Below, piece by piece: positions 1 to 12,281 of a stretch of DNA of 64,000 bases (positions within the stretch are counted from its first letter, which is position 1; the number at the start of each line of letters is the position of its first letter). Source of the DNA: Arthrobacter antioxidans (GTDB taxonomy: Bacteria > Actinomycetota > Actinomycetes > Actinomycetales > Micrococcaceae); assembly GCF_023100725.1 (NCBI RefSeq), contig NZ_CP095501.1:2046001-2110000 (forward strand), read 5' to 3'. The translations under genes were made by a program, and so were the position numbers. The notes beneath the pieces are model-generated. The model was not told where the DNA came from. It did not search any database and saw only the letters and a list, made by a program, of their open reading frames with translations.

Positions 1-1
1 G

Positions 2-49
2 GGCGTCGACTCCGATCCGTTCAACGCCTACTTCATCGCCCGGACGTAG
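2..49 (+). CDS. C-terminal end of an unidentified protein (partial)
   Basis: Only the last 15 codons and a TAG stop are inside the window, reading GVDSDPFNAYFIART. The frame is open from the first base and is followed 17 bases later by a strong hairpin, which fits a real gene end converging on priA. Too little is present to name a family. It could also be a chance open frame, so confidence is moderate at best. Confidence 0.4.
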   Translation, partial: GVDSDPFNAYFIART

Positions 50-66
50 CTCATGGCCGAACGACA

Positions 67-96
67 CCGGTGGTCCGGGATCTCCCGGACCACCGG
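67..96. terminator. Bidirectional hairpin terminator between convergent genes
   Basis: A perfect 14-bp inverted repeat (67-80 with 83-96) has only a TC between the arms, so the tip would open to a small loop. It sits between the plus-strand gene ending at 49 and the minus-strand priA ending at 153. There is no long T tract, which is common for actinobacterial terminators. Confidence 0.65.
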
Positions 97-152
97 GATC
101 CTTCGACAGCGCCATCTGCGATCCGGTTCGTGCTGCACGGCCCACGCGGGGG

Positions 153-2396
153 TCAGAGCACGTCGAGTGCGTCGAGCCTGATGTGGACCGGCTCGCCCGT
201 CCGCCGGGCCGAGAGGGCCGCCCGGCGGGCCCGGAGCACCTTCGTGACGCCGGCGGCCGCCCGGTAGGAGAAGAAGAGCAGCACGCGATGGCTCCCCTGC
301 CCCGCCAGTGCGTCCGCGGGGGCCGGGGCGCCGCGGTCGGTACCGCGCTTCGGGCCGGCGAGGGCCCGCGCGGCCAGCACGGCCTCCCGGCGGACATCCG
401 GCGGGACCGGCGCGGGGCCGACGACGCGCACGGCGCCCTCGGTCTCCAGCCCGTCGAGGAAGTGGGTGAGGGCCTCCCGGGTGCCCGTGAGCACCGCGTA
501 CCGGACGGCCGGCGGAAGTCCGAGCTCGTGCCGCTCGGCCAGTTCACGCGAGGCGGCCCCCGCGGGATCCCAGCGGACGAGGTGGCCGACGGCGACGTCG
601 TCGTCCCCCGTGATCACCACGGTCCCACCGGCGGTGGCGGGACGCGCGAGGATCGCCGCGGAGAACCAGCGGCGCAGCGCGTCCTCCCCGGCCCGCATCG
701 ATTCGCGGTTGAGCAGGGCGTTGCCGTCGAGGAGGATGACAGCCGCGTACCCTCCCGCGGCCACGGGTTCGGCCCCCGGGGTGGCGACGACGACTGCGGG
801 TACGTCCCGGACGTCGTCGACGATGTGCTCGCCGGCGGAGGAGATGACCGGGACGCCGGGGAACGCACGTCCCAGTTCCTCGGCAGTCCGGGTGGCGCCC
901 GTGACGGTGGCCCGCATCCGGGTGCCACCGCATTCCGGGCAGGCCCAGTGGTTGTCCGGGCGCCCGCACCATCGGCACGCCGGCGGTGCGTGGTGCCCGG
1001 GTTGGGCCAGCGGCCCCGCGCAGGCCGTGCAGCGTGCGGCGTGGCGGCACCGGTCGCAGGCCAGGGCCGGGGAGAAGCCCGTGCGCGCGACCTGCAGGAG
1101 GACGGGCCCGGTCTTCAGCCCCGCCTGCGCCGCGGCCCAGGCGGCATGGGGGATGCGGGCCTGCGCGGCCAGCGGGTCCCGCTCCATCTGGTAGGCGTCG
1201 GCGGCGTGGATGACGCGGGGCGCCGACCGACGGACCTCGTTGCGGTCGGCCTGGATGGCGTGCGCCCAGCCGGTGTCCACGAGGCGCTGCGCCTCGGTGG
1301 TGCGCCCGAAGGAGGAGAGCAGCATCGCGGCTCCCTCCTGCTCCGCACGCAGCAGCAGGACGTCGCGGACGTGCTGGTACGGTGCACGCTGTTCGACGTG
1401 CTGGTCGTCGCCGTCGTCCCACAGGCAGACGAGCCCGAGGTCCCGCACGGGCGCGTACGCGGCGGACCGCGTGCCGACGGCGACGGTCGCCGACCCGTGG
1501 AGGATGCGCATGAAGTTGCGGTACCTCGGTGTCGCGCCGTCCTCGCCCGTCAGCCGGGCCACCGCCGCCGCCCCGAGGCGGGCCACGAGGGCGGCCTCCA
1601 TGCGCGCGAGATCCCGCTGGTCGGGGACGACGACCACCGCCCCCCGGCCCGCGGACGCGGCAGCCGCGACGGCATCGGCGATCTCCTCGTGCCAGCCCGT
1701 GGGACCGTACCCGCCGAGGCTCGTCAGGACGGCGCGGGGCGACTCGCCGGAGCGGAGGTGCTGCAGGTAGGAGAGGCCGTTCGGGTAGCGCCGGAAGCTG
1801 CCGGAGGAAGGCCGTCCCACGGCGACCGGCAGCATGCCCGCGGCAGCCTCGGCAGCCTCGGGGTCGACGGGGTCGACGGGGTCGACGGGATCGATGCGGG
1901 CGTCCGGGGGCTCCGGCGCGCCCTCCCCCGCAGCGGCCGGGTCGTCGAACTCCGCCTCGACCCGCGCCATGCGCGGAGGGACGGCCGACCGCAGGACATC
2001 GCTCACGGTGCCGACCGACCGCGCGGCGACGGCCGTCGCGAGGGCGAGGACCTCGGGGGTGAGGACCTGTTGGGGGGAGACGACCTTCGCGAGCGGCAGG
2101 AGTGTCGCCGTCGTGCTGGCCTCCTGGACCCGCTCCGCGAGGAAGCCTGCGTGCTCGCGCCCGGCGAACCGCACCTTGACCCGCACGCCGGGCTGGGCCT
2201 CGGCGTCCATGGCGGCGGGCACCGCGTAGTCGAAGAACCGGTCGAGATGGGGAAGCTGCGCATCCAGGATCACCCGGGCGATGGGCAGCGACGAAGCCCG
2301 CTCGGGATCGGCCTGCGGCAGCCGGGCAGCCCCGAAGCCGTGCAGCAGCGACAGCTGCCCGTCCGTCGCGTCGGACATGCGGGTGGTGTGCGTCAT
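153..2396 (-). CDS. priA: Primosomal protein N' (PriA-like, degenerate ATPase)
   Basis: PriA remodels stalled replication forks and loads the replisome away from oriC. The 747-residue protein has an N-terminal DNA-binding region (about 38-140), a helicase-like core and a zinc domain with eight cysteines at about 447, 450, 456, 459, 474, 477, 486 and 489. The Walker A site is ruined: GYGPTGWHEE at about 229-238 lacks the GKT, and the DEAH box position reads WDDGDD. Actinobacterial PriA homologues are known for this loss, so the protein probably has a structural role rather than helicase activity. A DPV repeat (about 168-179) forms a flexible linker. An alternative start is Met7. It closes the run that begins at mihF, 24 bases after metK. 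Confidence 0.9.
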   Translation of the reverse strand: MTHTTRMSDATDGQLSLLHGFGAARLPQADPERASSLPIARVILDAQLPHLDRFFDYAVPAAMDAEAQPGVRVKVRFAGREHAGFLAERVQEASTTATLLPLAKVVSPQQVLTPEVLALATAVAARSVGTVSDVLRSAVPPRMARVEAEFDDPAAAGEGAPEPPDARIDPVDPVDPVDPEAAEAAAGMLPVAVGRPSSGSFRRYPNGLSYLQHLRSGESPRAVLTSLGGYGPTGWHEEIADAVAAAASAGRGAVVVVPDQRDLARMEAALVARLGAAAVARLTGEDGATPRYRNFMRILHGSATVAVGTRSAAYAPVRDLGLVCLWDDGDDQHVEQRAPYQHVRDVLLLRAEQEGAAMLLSSFGRTTEAQRLVDTGWAHAIQADRNEVRRSAPRVIHAADAYQMERDPLAAQARIPHAAWAAAQAGLKTGPVLLQVARTGFSPALACDRCRHAARCTACAGPLAQPGHHAPPACRWCGRPDNHWACPECGGTRMRATVTGATRTAEELGRAFPGVPVISSAGEHIVDDVRDVPAVVVATPGAEPVAAGGYAAVILLDGNALLNRESMRAGEDALRRWFSAAILARPATAGGTVVITGDDDVAVGHLVRWDPAGAASRELAERHELGLPPAVRYAVLTGTREALTHFLDGLETEGAVRVVGPAPVPPDVRREAVLAARALAGPKRGTDRGAPAPADALAGQGSHRVLLFFSYRAAAGVTKVLRARRAALSARRTGEPVHIRLDALDVL
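1861..1887. repeat. 9-bp in-frame tandem repeat inside priA
   Basis: Three perfect copies of GGGTCGACG, followed by one diverged copy, encode Asp-Pro-Val repeats in the linker between the PriA DNA-binding region and the helicase-like core. Gains or losses of a unit would keep the frame. Confidence 0.85.
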
Positions 2397-2420
2397 GATG
2401 TTCGGCCGCCCCCTCCCGTG

Positions 2421-3632
2421 TCAGGCGTTGAAGTAGCTCCTGAGTTTGTCCACGCGGTCGATGCGCTCCCAGGTGAAGCCGTCCTCCTCGCGACCGAAGT
2501 GCCCGTGGGCCGCGGTGCGCTGGTAGATGGGCCGCTTGAGATCGAGGGCGTTGATGATGCCGAGCGGGCGGAGGTCGAAGACCTCGCGGATCGCCGAGCC
2601 GATCTTCAGCGGATCCACGGTCTCGGTGCCGAAGGTCTCCACGTAGATGCCCACGGGCTGGGCCATGCCGATGGCGTAGGCGATCTGGATCTCGGCCCGA
2701 CGGGCGAGGCCGGCCGCCACGACGTTCTTCGCGACCCACCGCATGGCGTAGGCCGCCGAGCGGTCCACCTTCGACGGGTCCTTGCCGCTGAACGCGCCGC
2801 CGCCGTGACGGGCCATGCCGCCGTAGGTGTCGACGATGATCTTGCGTCCGGTCAGGCCGGCGTCGCCCACGGGCCCGCCGATCACGAAGGCCCCACCGGG
2901 GTTGAGGATGTGGCGGACCGACGACGCGTCGAGCTCGGAGGCGGCCAGGACCGGGGTGACCACGTGCTCGACGAGGCCGGCGCGCAGTTCCTCGAGGGAC
3001 ACCTCGGCGGAGTGCTGGGAGGAGACGACCACGGAGTCGATCGAGACGGGGCGGTCGCCGTCGTACCCGACGGTGACCTGCGTCTTGCCGTCCGGGCGGA
3101 GGTACGGGAGGGTGCCGTCCTTGCGGACGGCGGTGAGGCGCTCGGACAGCCGGTGCGCGAGCCAGATGGGGGCCGGCATGAGCACGGAGGTCTCGTCGCT
3201 CGCGTAGCCGAACATGATGCCCTGGTCCCCTGCGCCCTGGGCGTCGTAGGGGTCCAGGCCCGTCCCCTCACGGGTCTCGAGGGAGGTGAACACCCCGGAG
3301 GCGATCTCGGGGCTCTGCTGCCCGATGGACACGGACACGCCGCAGCGGGCGCCGTCGAAGCCGTTGGCCGAGGAGTCGTAGCCGATGCCGAGGATGGTCT
3401 TGCGGACGATGTCGGGGATCTCCACGTACGCCTCGGTGGTGACCTCACCCGCGACGTGCACGAGCCCGGTGGTCACGAGGGTCTCCACCGCGACGCGTGA
3501 ATCCGGATCCTGTTCGAGCATGCCGTCGAGGATGGCGTCGCTGATCTGGTCGCAGATCTTGTCCGGATGGCCCTCGGTCACCGATTCCGAGGTGAACAGG
3601 CGCAGGGGGGAACCGATGCTGGGAGGAATCAC
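2421..3632 (-). CDS. metK: S-adenosylmethionine synthetase
   Basis: MetK makes S-adenosylmethionine from methionine and ATP in the cytoplasm. At 403 residues it has the family's usual length. The N-terminus carries the [10 protein letters not shown] signature at about 16-25, and [12 protein letters not shown] and the glycine-rich [16 protein letters not shown] loop follow, all conserved catalytic or substrate segments. The gene lies 50 bases after coaBC and 24 before priA on the same strand, so it is probably co-transcribed from the mihF side. I saw no SAM riboswitch in the short upstream gap. Confidence 0.97.
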   Translation of the reverse strand: MIPPSIGSPLRLFTSESVTEGHPDKICDQISDAILDGMLEQDPDSRVAVETLVTTGLVHVAGEVTTEAYVEIPDIVRKTILGIGYDSSANGFDGARCGVSVSIGQQSPEIASGVFTSLETREGTGLDPYDAQGAGDQGIMFGYASDETSVLMPAPIWLAHRLSERLTAVRKDGTLPYLRPDGKTQVTVGYDGDRPVSIDSVVVSSQHSAEVSLEELRAGLVEHVVTPVLAASELDASSVRHILNPGGAFVIGGPVGDAGLTGRKIIVDTYGGMARHGGGAFSGKDPSKVDRSAAYAMRWVAKNVVAAGLARRAEIQIAYAIGMAQPVGIYVETFGTETVDPLKIGSAIREVFDLRPLGIINALDLKRPIYQRTAAHGHFGREEDGFTWERIDRVDKLRSYFNA

Positions 3633-3682
3633 GTGCTCACTCTACTTGGTCGGAGGGACGTTCCTGCGTGGGACCAGCGGGA

Positions 3683-4897
3683 TCAGCGGGACAGCAGGCG
3701 CGCCGCATGGGCGATCACGGCGTCGGCGACGACCCGCTTGGAGCCGTGCACCGCGGCTGACTCGCTGCCGTCGGCGTCGAGGATGGTGACCTCGTTGGAG
3801 TCCTTGCCGAACACCCGGTCCGCGCCGACCACGTTGAGCACCAGGAAGTCGCAGCCCTTCCGGGCGAGCTTCGTGCGGGCGTGGGTCAGGGGGTCGGCCG
3901 CGGCGTCTCCCGTCTCGGCGGCGAAGCCGGCGATGACCTGCGGCCGCGCATCGGCGTCCCGGGCGAGTACGGCCTCGCGGAGCACGTCGGGATTCCGGAC
4001 GAGGGTGATCACCGGGTCCGTCCCGTCGTCGTTCTTCTTCATCTTGGCCGCGGCGACCTCCGCGGGACGGAAGTCCGCGACGGCAGCGGCCATGATCAGC
4101 ACGTCCGTGGTGGGCAGCGCGCCGAGGACGGCGTCGCGCAGCTGGAGGGCGGAGTCGACGCGCACGACGTCGCAGCCGGCGGGCGGCGCGACGTCGGCGT
4201 GGGCGAGGACGAGGGTCACGCGGGCACCCTGGGCGAGGGCGGCCCCGGCCAGGGCCATCCCCTGCTTGCCGGAGGACCGGTTGCCGAGGAACCGCACCGG
4301 GTCGAGGGCTTCGCGCGTGCCGCCCGCGGAGATGGTGACGTGCCTGCCCTGCAGGCTGCCGCCGTCCCCGGGGCGGGAGACGACGGCCATGACCGCCGCG
4401 AAGATGTCCGCCGGCTCCGGGAGCCGGCCCGGGCCGGAGTCCGTGCCGGTGAGGCGCCCGGAGGCCGGCTCGAGGACGGTGACGCCGCGCGCGCGGAGGG
4501 TCTCGACGTTCGCGCGGGTCGCCGCGTGCTGCCACATCTCGGTGTGCATCGCGGGAGCCATGACCACGGGGCCGTGCGCCATGAGGAGCGTGCCGGTCAG
4601 GAGGTCGTTCGCGAGCCCGGCGGCGGCCCGGGCCAGGACGTCGGCGGTGGCCGGCGCGACGACGACGAGCTCGGCCTCGTGCCCGAGGCGCACGTGGTTC
4701 ACCTTGTCGACGTCGTCCCAGACGCTGTTGCTCACGGGGTGGCCCGACAGCGCCTCCCACGTGGCGGTGCCGACGAAGCGGGTGGCGGCGTCGGTGGGGA
4801 TGACCGTGACGTCATGGCCGGACTCCGTGAAAAGACGGAGGAGGGATGCGGCCTTGTAGGCCGCGATCCCTCCTCCGACACCGAGGACTACGCGCAC
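3683..4897 (-). CDS. coaBC: Bifunctional phosphopantothenoylcysteine decarboxylase / phosphopantothenate-cysteine ligase
   Basis: CoaBC performs two steps of coenzyme A synthesis: CTP-dependent joining of cysteine to phosphopantothenate, then FMN-dependent decarboxylation. The 404-residue protein shows the flavoprotein N-terminus (GVGGGIAAYK), the decarboxylase His near residue 68 (VNHVRLG), the PAMHTEMW segment, and a C-terminal ligase domain beginning near ISAGGTREALDPVRF with NRSSGKQG. It is 28 bases downstream of rpoZ and 50 upstream of metK, the usual actinobacterial order. Confidence 0.96.
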   Translation of the reverse strand: MRVVLGVGGGIAAYKAASLLRLFTESGHDVTVIPTDAATRFVGTATWEALSGHPVSNSVWDDVDKVNHVRLGHEAELVVVAPATADVLARAAAGLANDLLTGTLLMAHGPVVMAPAMHTEMWQHAATRANVETLRARGVTVLEPASGRLTGTDSGPGRLPEPADIFAAVMAVVSRPGDGGSLQGRHVTISAGGTREALDPVRFLGNRSSGKQGMALAGAALAQGARVTLVLAHADVAPPAGCDVVRVDSALQLRDAVLGALPTTDVLIMAAAVADFRPAEVAAAKMKKNDDGTDPVITLVRNPDVLREAVLARDADARPQVIAGFAAETGDAAADPLTHARTKLARKGCDFLVLNVVGADRVFGKDSNEVTILDADGSESAAVHGSKRVVADAVIAHAARLLSR

Positions 4898-4925
4898 TGG
4901 CTGTCCGTGCTCGGGGCTGCCGGGA

Positions 4926-5186
4926 CTACTCGGACTGTTCCATGGGCGAGGACACCAGCATGCCCTCGTTGATCTCGCGCAGGGCGATGGAGAGGGGCTT
5001 CTCGTTCAGGCGGGTGTCGACGAGCGGGCCGACGTACTCGAAGAGGCCTTCGTGGAGCTGGGAGTAGTACGCGTTGATCTGGCGGGCGCGCTTGGCACCG
5101 TAGATCACGAGGGCGTACTTCGAGTCCGAGGCCTCCAGCAGAGAATCGATCGGCGGGTTGATGATGCCTTCGGGCTGAGTTGACAC
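4926..5186 (-). CDS. rpoZ: RNA polymerase omega subunit
   Basis: Omega is the small subunit that helps assemble beta-prime into RNA polymerase. The protein (86 residues, starting [12 protein letters not shown]) contains the conserved [18 protein letters not shown] segment. I chose the GTG at 5186 because a GGAG Shine-Dalgarno lies six bases upstream of it. A TTG at 5198 would add four residues, but the GGAG would then fall inside the gene. It lies between gmk (45 bases upstream) and coaBC, as in many actinobacteria. Confidence 0.95.
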   Translation of the reverse strand: MSTQPEGIINPPIDSLLEASDSKYALVIYGAKRARQINAYYSQLHEGLFEYVGPLVDTRLNEKPLSIALREINEGMLVSSPMEQSE

Positions 5187-5231
5187 AGAGTTCTCCAAAA
5201 AATAAGGCGGGACCGGCCGGATCAGCGCGCT

Positions 5232-5801
5232 TCAGCGCTCCAGCGGACGCAGTCCCATCAGTGATACGAGCTCGTCTGCCGCATGCTCCACGGTGTCGTT
5301 GACGACGGTGTGGTTGAATTCCGGCTCGGCGGCAAGTTCCAGTTTAGCGGTTTCCAGCCGCTGCTGCTGTTCCTCCGCCGTTTCGGTGCCGCGGCCCGCG
5401 AGCCGACGCACCATCTCCTCCCAGCTGGGGGGCGTGAGGAACACGAAATTCGCCTCCGGCATGGTCTCCTTCACCTGGCGCGCTCCCTGGAGGTCGATCT
5501 CCAGGAGCACGGTCCGGCCCTCGTCCATCGCGGCCTGGACGGTCCGCCGGAGCGTCCCGTAGCGGTTGCGGCCGTGCACCACGGCCCACTCCAGCAACTG
5601 CTCCTCGGCGACGAGCCGGTCGAATTCCTCCGGGGAGACGAAGAAGTAGTGCACGCCGTCGATCTCCCCCGGGCGTGGCGGGCGGGTGGTCGCGGACACG
5701 GAGAGCCATACCTCGGGATAGTGGTCCCGGATGTAGGTCGAGACTGTTCCCTTGCCGACCGCCGTCGGGCCGGCCAGGACTGTCAACCGGGGCTGTGACA
5801 C
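5232..5801 (-). CDS. gmk: Guanylate kinase
   Basis: Gmk phosphorylates GMP to GDP with ATP. The 189-residue protein has the P-loop GPTAVGKGT near residue 11, the [23 protein letters not shown]-binding segment, and [12 protein letters not shown]. Length matches the family. It starts 10 bases after the mihF stop and precedes rpoZ, a gene order widely conserved in bacteria. Confidence 0.97.
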   Translation of the reverse strand: MSQPRLTVLAGPTAVGKGTVSTYIRDHYPEVWLSVSATTRPPRPGEIDGVHYFFVSPEEFDRLVAEEQLLEWAVVHGRNRYGTLRRTVQAAMDEGRTVLLEIDLQGARQVKETMPEANFVFLTPPSWEEMVRRLAGRGTETAEEQQQRLETAKLELAAEPEFNHTVVNDTVEHAADELVSLMGLRPLER

Positions 5802-5811
5802 TACCGCTTCC

Positions 5812-6150
5812 TTACTTTCTGGCCGAGCCAGACTGGTGTTGTTCGAGATAGGTGACGAGGGCCTTGCGCTGATGGATGCCGAGCCCGCGCACGCGGCGGG
5901 TCCCCGCGATGCCCACCTCCGCCATGATGGCGGCCGCCCGCACGTCGCCGACGCCGGGCAGGGCCTTGAGGAGGTCGAAGACCTTCAGGCGGCCCACGGC
6001 GTCGTCGCCGTCGTGGTTCTCGATCACGTCCGCCACGGAAAGCTTACCGGTCCTCAGCCTGGACTTGATGTCCGCCCGTACCGCACGCGCCGCCGTCGCC
6101 TTCTCGCGCGCCCGCGTCCGTTCGTCGTCCGTCAATGGCTTCAGGCTCAC
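5812..6150 (-). CDS. mihF: Integration host factor, actinobacterial type (mIHF)
   Basis: mIHF is a small nucleoid-associated DNA-bending protein essential in mycobacteria and unrelated to the alpha/beta IHF of E. coli. This 112-residue protein has a basic N-terminal helix ([17 protein letters not shown]) and a helix-turn-helix-like [18 protein letters not shown] segment used for DNA contact, followed by [14 protein letters not shown]. It is the first gene of the run mihF-gmk-rpoZ-coaBC-metK-priA. Its upstream gap of 174 bases is large enough for a promoter. Confidence 0.95.
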   Translation of the reverse strand: MSLKPLTDDERTRAREKATAARAVRADIKSRLRTGKLSVADVIENHDGDDAVGRLKVFDLLKALPGVGDVRAAAIMAEVGIAGTRRVRGLGIHQRKALVTYLEQHQSGSARK

Positions 6151-6280
6151 TGCTGCTCCCTACGCTGGACGGCACCACGAAGGGCGGCGACCGCTCGTCG
6201 TGTGGCTGGGTCAGGTGGATCGACGGACACGCCTGGTCGTCGTCCCGGGTGGGTGGGGGCCCGGCAGGCCCGGTGGAACG

Positions 6281-6310
6281 AACCTACCGGGCGCACGGCT
6301 CCGAAATCAA
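6281..6310 (-). promoter_or_regulatory. Candidate promoter of the mihF-gmk-rpoZ run
   Basis: Reading the minus strand, TTGATT (6310-6305) is followed after 18 bases by TAGGTT (6286-6281), a reasonable -35/-10 pair about 130 bases before mihF. The rest of the 6151-6324 gap shows no other clear signal. Prediction by eye only. Confidence 0.35.
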
Positions 6311-6324
6311 TGCGCCCCCCGCGC

Positions 6325-7165
6325 TCAGGCGAGGCCGTCGCGGGTCCGCTCCGCCTCCGCGCGCAGCGTCGCCGCGCCGGGACCCGCGGCGAGGATCGCG
6401 CGGCTCGAGGTGGGCAGCACGAACGGCAGGGCCGCCCCGAACGCTGCCTCCAGCTCACGGCGCCCCGCACCCTGGGCGCCGACCCCGGGCGCCAGGACGG
6501 GGCCGTTGAGGGAGGGCAGATCCAGGCCGAGCCGCCGCGCGGCATCGCCGATGGTCGCGCCGATCACCAGCCCCACGTGGCCGGGCCCGGTGCCGGTGTT
6601 CTCCGCGGCCGCCGCATGCGCGATGGACCGCGCCACGGACGCGTCCCCGCCCACGTGCTGCACCGAGCGGCCTTCGGGGTTGGACGTCAGCGCGAGGACG
6701 AACACGCCGCGTCCGGTCGCGGTGGCGAGGTCGAGGGCCGGCCGGAGGGACTCGAACCCGAGGTACGGGTTCAGGGTGACGGCGTCGGCCGCCAACGGTC
6801 GGCCCTCCCCGAGCCACGCCTCGGCGTAGGCGCGCATGGTGGATCCGATGTCGCCGCGCTTGGCGTCCGCGATGGTGAGGACGCCGGCGTCGGCCGCACG
6901 GGCCAGCAGCGTCTCGAGGACCGCGAGTCCGCGCGCACCGTGCCGTTCGTACAGCGCCACCTGCGGCTTGAGGGCCGCGGCGACCGGCCCGACGGCGTCG
7001 AGCACGGTCAGGGAGAAGCGCTCGAGGCCCGCCGGGGAGTCCTCCAGCCCCCAGGCGTCCAGCAGCCCGGGGTGCGGGTCGATGCCGACGCACAGGCTCC
7101 CGCGGGCCGCCCGGGCCGCCGCGAGCCGTTCCCCGAAGGGGGCACGGGCCGCGGCGGCGCCGACC

Positions 7166-7176
<11 letters not shown>
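6325..7176 (-). CDS. pyrF: Orotidine 5'-phosphate decarboxylase
   Basis: PyrF carries out the last step of UMP synthesis, decarboxylating OMP. The 283-residue protein belongs to the long actinobacterial subgroup. The catalytic [10 protein letters not shown] motif is at about 104-113 with Lys106. The ATG at 7176 overlaps the carB stop by 11 bases, so translation is probably coupled. It is the last gene of the pyrimidine operon. Confidence 0.96.
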
Positions 7177-10473
<3,297 letters not shown>

Positions 10474-10474
<1 letters not shown>

Positions 10475-11700
10475 CAGTTCTCTTCCTGGGTTGTGCTGCC
10501 GTGGCCGGGCTGGGCGCCCGCGTGGTCCTTCTCGGACCGCATCAGGTCGATGAAGCGGTCGAAGAGGTACGCCGAGTCGTGCGGACCGGCCGCCGCCTCG
10601 GGGTGGTACTGGACGGAGAAGGCCGGGATGTCCAGGCATGCCAGCCCCTCGACGACGTCGTCGTTCAGGCACACATGGCTCACCTCCACGCGGCCGTAGG
10701 TGCCGGTGGGCGCCTCGACGGGGCCGTCCAGCGGTGCGTCGACGGCGAAGCCGTGGTTCTGCGAGGTGATCTCCACCTTGCCGGTGCGGCGGTCCATGAC
10801 CGGCTGGTTGATCCCCCGGTGGCCGTAGCGGAGCTTGTAGGTACCGAAGCCGAGTGCGCGGCCCAGGATCTGGTTGCCGAAGCAGATGCCGAAGAACGGC
10901 ACGCGCGCATCGAGCACGCGCCGCAGGAGGTCCACCTGGGCGTCGGCCGTCGCGGGATCGCCGGGCCCGTTGGACATGAAGACGCCGTCCGGCCGGGCGG
11001 CCATGACGTCGTCGAACGTCGCCGCGGCGGGCAGGACGACGGTGCGCACGCCGCGCTGGGCGAAGTGCCTGGGCGTCATCGCCTTGATGCCGAGGTCGAG
11101 GGCCGCGATGGTGGCCACCGTCTCGCCGGTCCAGCCGTGGTCGGCGGGTTCGACGACGTACGCCTCGTCGATGCTGACCTCCTCGGCGAGCCGCGAGCCC
11201 GCCATGGACGGCTGGGCGAGGACCCGCTCGAGGAGCCGGTCCGCGGGCAGCGCGGCGTCCGCGCCGGAGAAGATGCCGGCGCGCATGGCGCCGCGCTCGC
11301 GGAGGTGCCGGGTCACGGCGCGCGTGTCGACGCCCTCGATCCCGACGATCCCCTGCTCGCGCAGCTGGTCGTCGAGGCTCTGCTCGGAGCGCCAGTTGGA
11401 CGGACGGCGTGCCGCGTCCCGGATGACGTACCCGGCCACCCAGATGCGGCGCGACTCGGCGTCGTCGGCGTTCACCCCGGTGTTGCCGATGTGCGGCGCC
11501 GTCTGGACGACGAGCTGGCGGGCGTAGGACGGATCGGTGATGGTCTCCTGGTACCCGGTCATGCCGGTGGCGAAGACGGCCTCGCCGAGCGTGGTGCCCT
11601 CGGCCCCGTAGGCGCGGCCGCGGAAGGTGCGGCCGTCCTCGAGGACGAGCACTGCGGGTGCCTGTCGGTGGACCGGTGCCGTTGTTGGAGCGTGGCTCAC
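10474..11700 (-). CDS. carA: Carbamoyl-phosphate synthase small (glutaminase) subunit
   Basis: CarA hydrolyses glutamine and passes ammonia to CarB. Starting at the GTG at 11700 ([10 protein letters not shown]) gives 408 residues. The N-terminal domain has [13 protein letters not shown], and the class I glutaminase domain carries the nucleophile Cys in [12 protein letters not shown] and the His/Glu pair in [13 protein letters not shown]. The GTG overlaps the previous gene's stop (GTGA), so the two are translationally coupled. Longer open reading upstream of 11700 is out-of-frame noise from that neighbour. Confidence 0.97.
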
Positions 11701-12281
11701 AGCTGTTCCCTGCCTTCGGGGGTCGGTGGAGTGCGGTCGGAGGTGGTATCGGTGCGGGCGGTGTCGGTGCGGGCGGTGCCCGGGGGCGCGGAGCGGGCCG
11801 GGACGAGCGCGGCCGTGGCGGCGACGAGCTGCGCCTTGTGCGCGGCGTGGCGTGTGCGGAATCCCGTGTCGACGCCGTGATCGCCGAGGCGCCAGGTGAG
11901 GATCACGAGCCCCTCCTTCTCGACGAACTTGCCGGTCATCCCACCGGCGAGCTGCACCGAGGTGAGGTCGCCGCGCGGGATGAAGACGGTGCGGGCGCCC
12001 GTGCGCGTGATCAGGACGCCGTCCTCGTGGACGGAGGCGACGGCGTTGCCGCGCAGACCCAGCCCGTGCACGGCGATGCGGTCGAGCCAGTCCCCCGCCG
12101 TCGTCGTCGCGACGTACTGTCCCTCGGCCTCGTAGAGGACGGGCCCCAGGTCCGCGGGCGGCTCCGGCGGCGCAGGGACGTCCGCCTGCCGACGCAGCCG
12201 GTTGCGCCACCCGAGGCCCATGAGCCCGACGATCACGGCGATGATGCCGACGGTCAGGGCGACCCAGCCTAGAGATTCCAC
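11697..12281 (-). CDS. Membrane-anchored protein of the pyrimidine operon, unknown function
   Basis: This 194-residue protein starts at GTG 12281 with [16 protein letters not shown], a single N-terminal membrane segment followed by a positive patch (RNRLRRQ), so the bulk should face the cytoplasm. The soluble part (about 45-165) looks beta-rich and resembles small PH-like domains ([19 protein letters not shown]). The tail is Thr/Pro-rich and low complexity. A similar membrane protein lies between pyrC and carA in mycobacteria (Rv1382 in M. tuberculosis). It overlaps the intended pyrC end by 13 bases and the carA start by 4. Function is unknown; its place suggests a link to pyrimidine synthesis. 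Confidence 0.8.
   Translation of the reverse strand: MESLGWVALTVGIIAVIVGLMGLGWRNRLRRQADVPAPPEPPADLGPVLYEAEGQYVATTTAGDWLDRIAVHGLGLRGNAVASVHEDGVLITRTGARTVFIPRGDLTSVQLAGGMTGKFVEKEGLVILTWRLGDHGVDTGFRTRHAAHKAQLVAATAALVPARSAPPGTARTDTARTDTTSDRTPPTPEGREQL

Noticed and set aside
183..3500. Very long open frame on the plus strand, antisense to priA and metK
   Set aside because: It lies opposite two clear genes, has a biased Arg/Gly/Pro composition and no family resemblance; high GC makes such antisense frames common.
3633..3682. SAM riboswitch ahead of metK
   Set aside because: The gap to coaBC is only 50 bases and shows no SAM-riboswitch fold; metK appears to be an internal operon gene.
10475..10672. 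N-terminal extension of carB upstream of 10474
   Set aside because: It overlaps carA out of frame and is Arg/Pro/Gly-rich; the family start [10 protein letters not shown] coincides with the carA stop.
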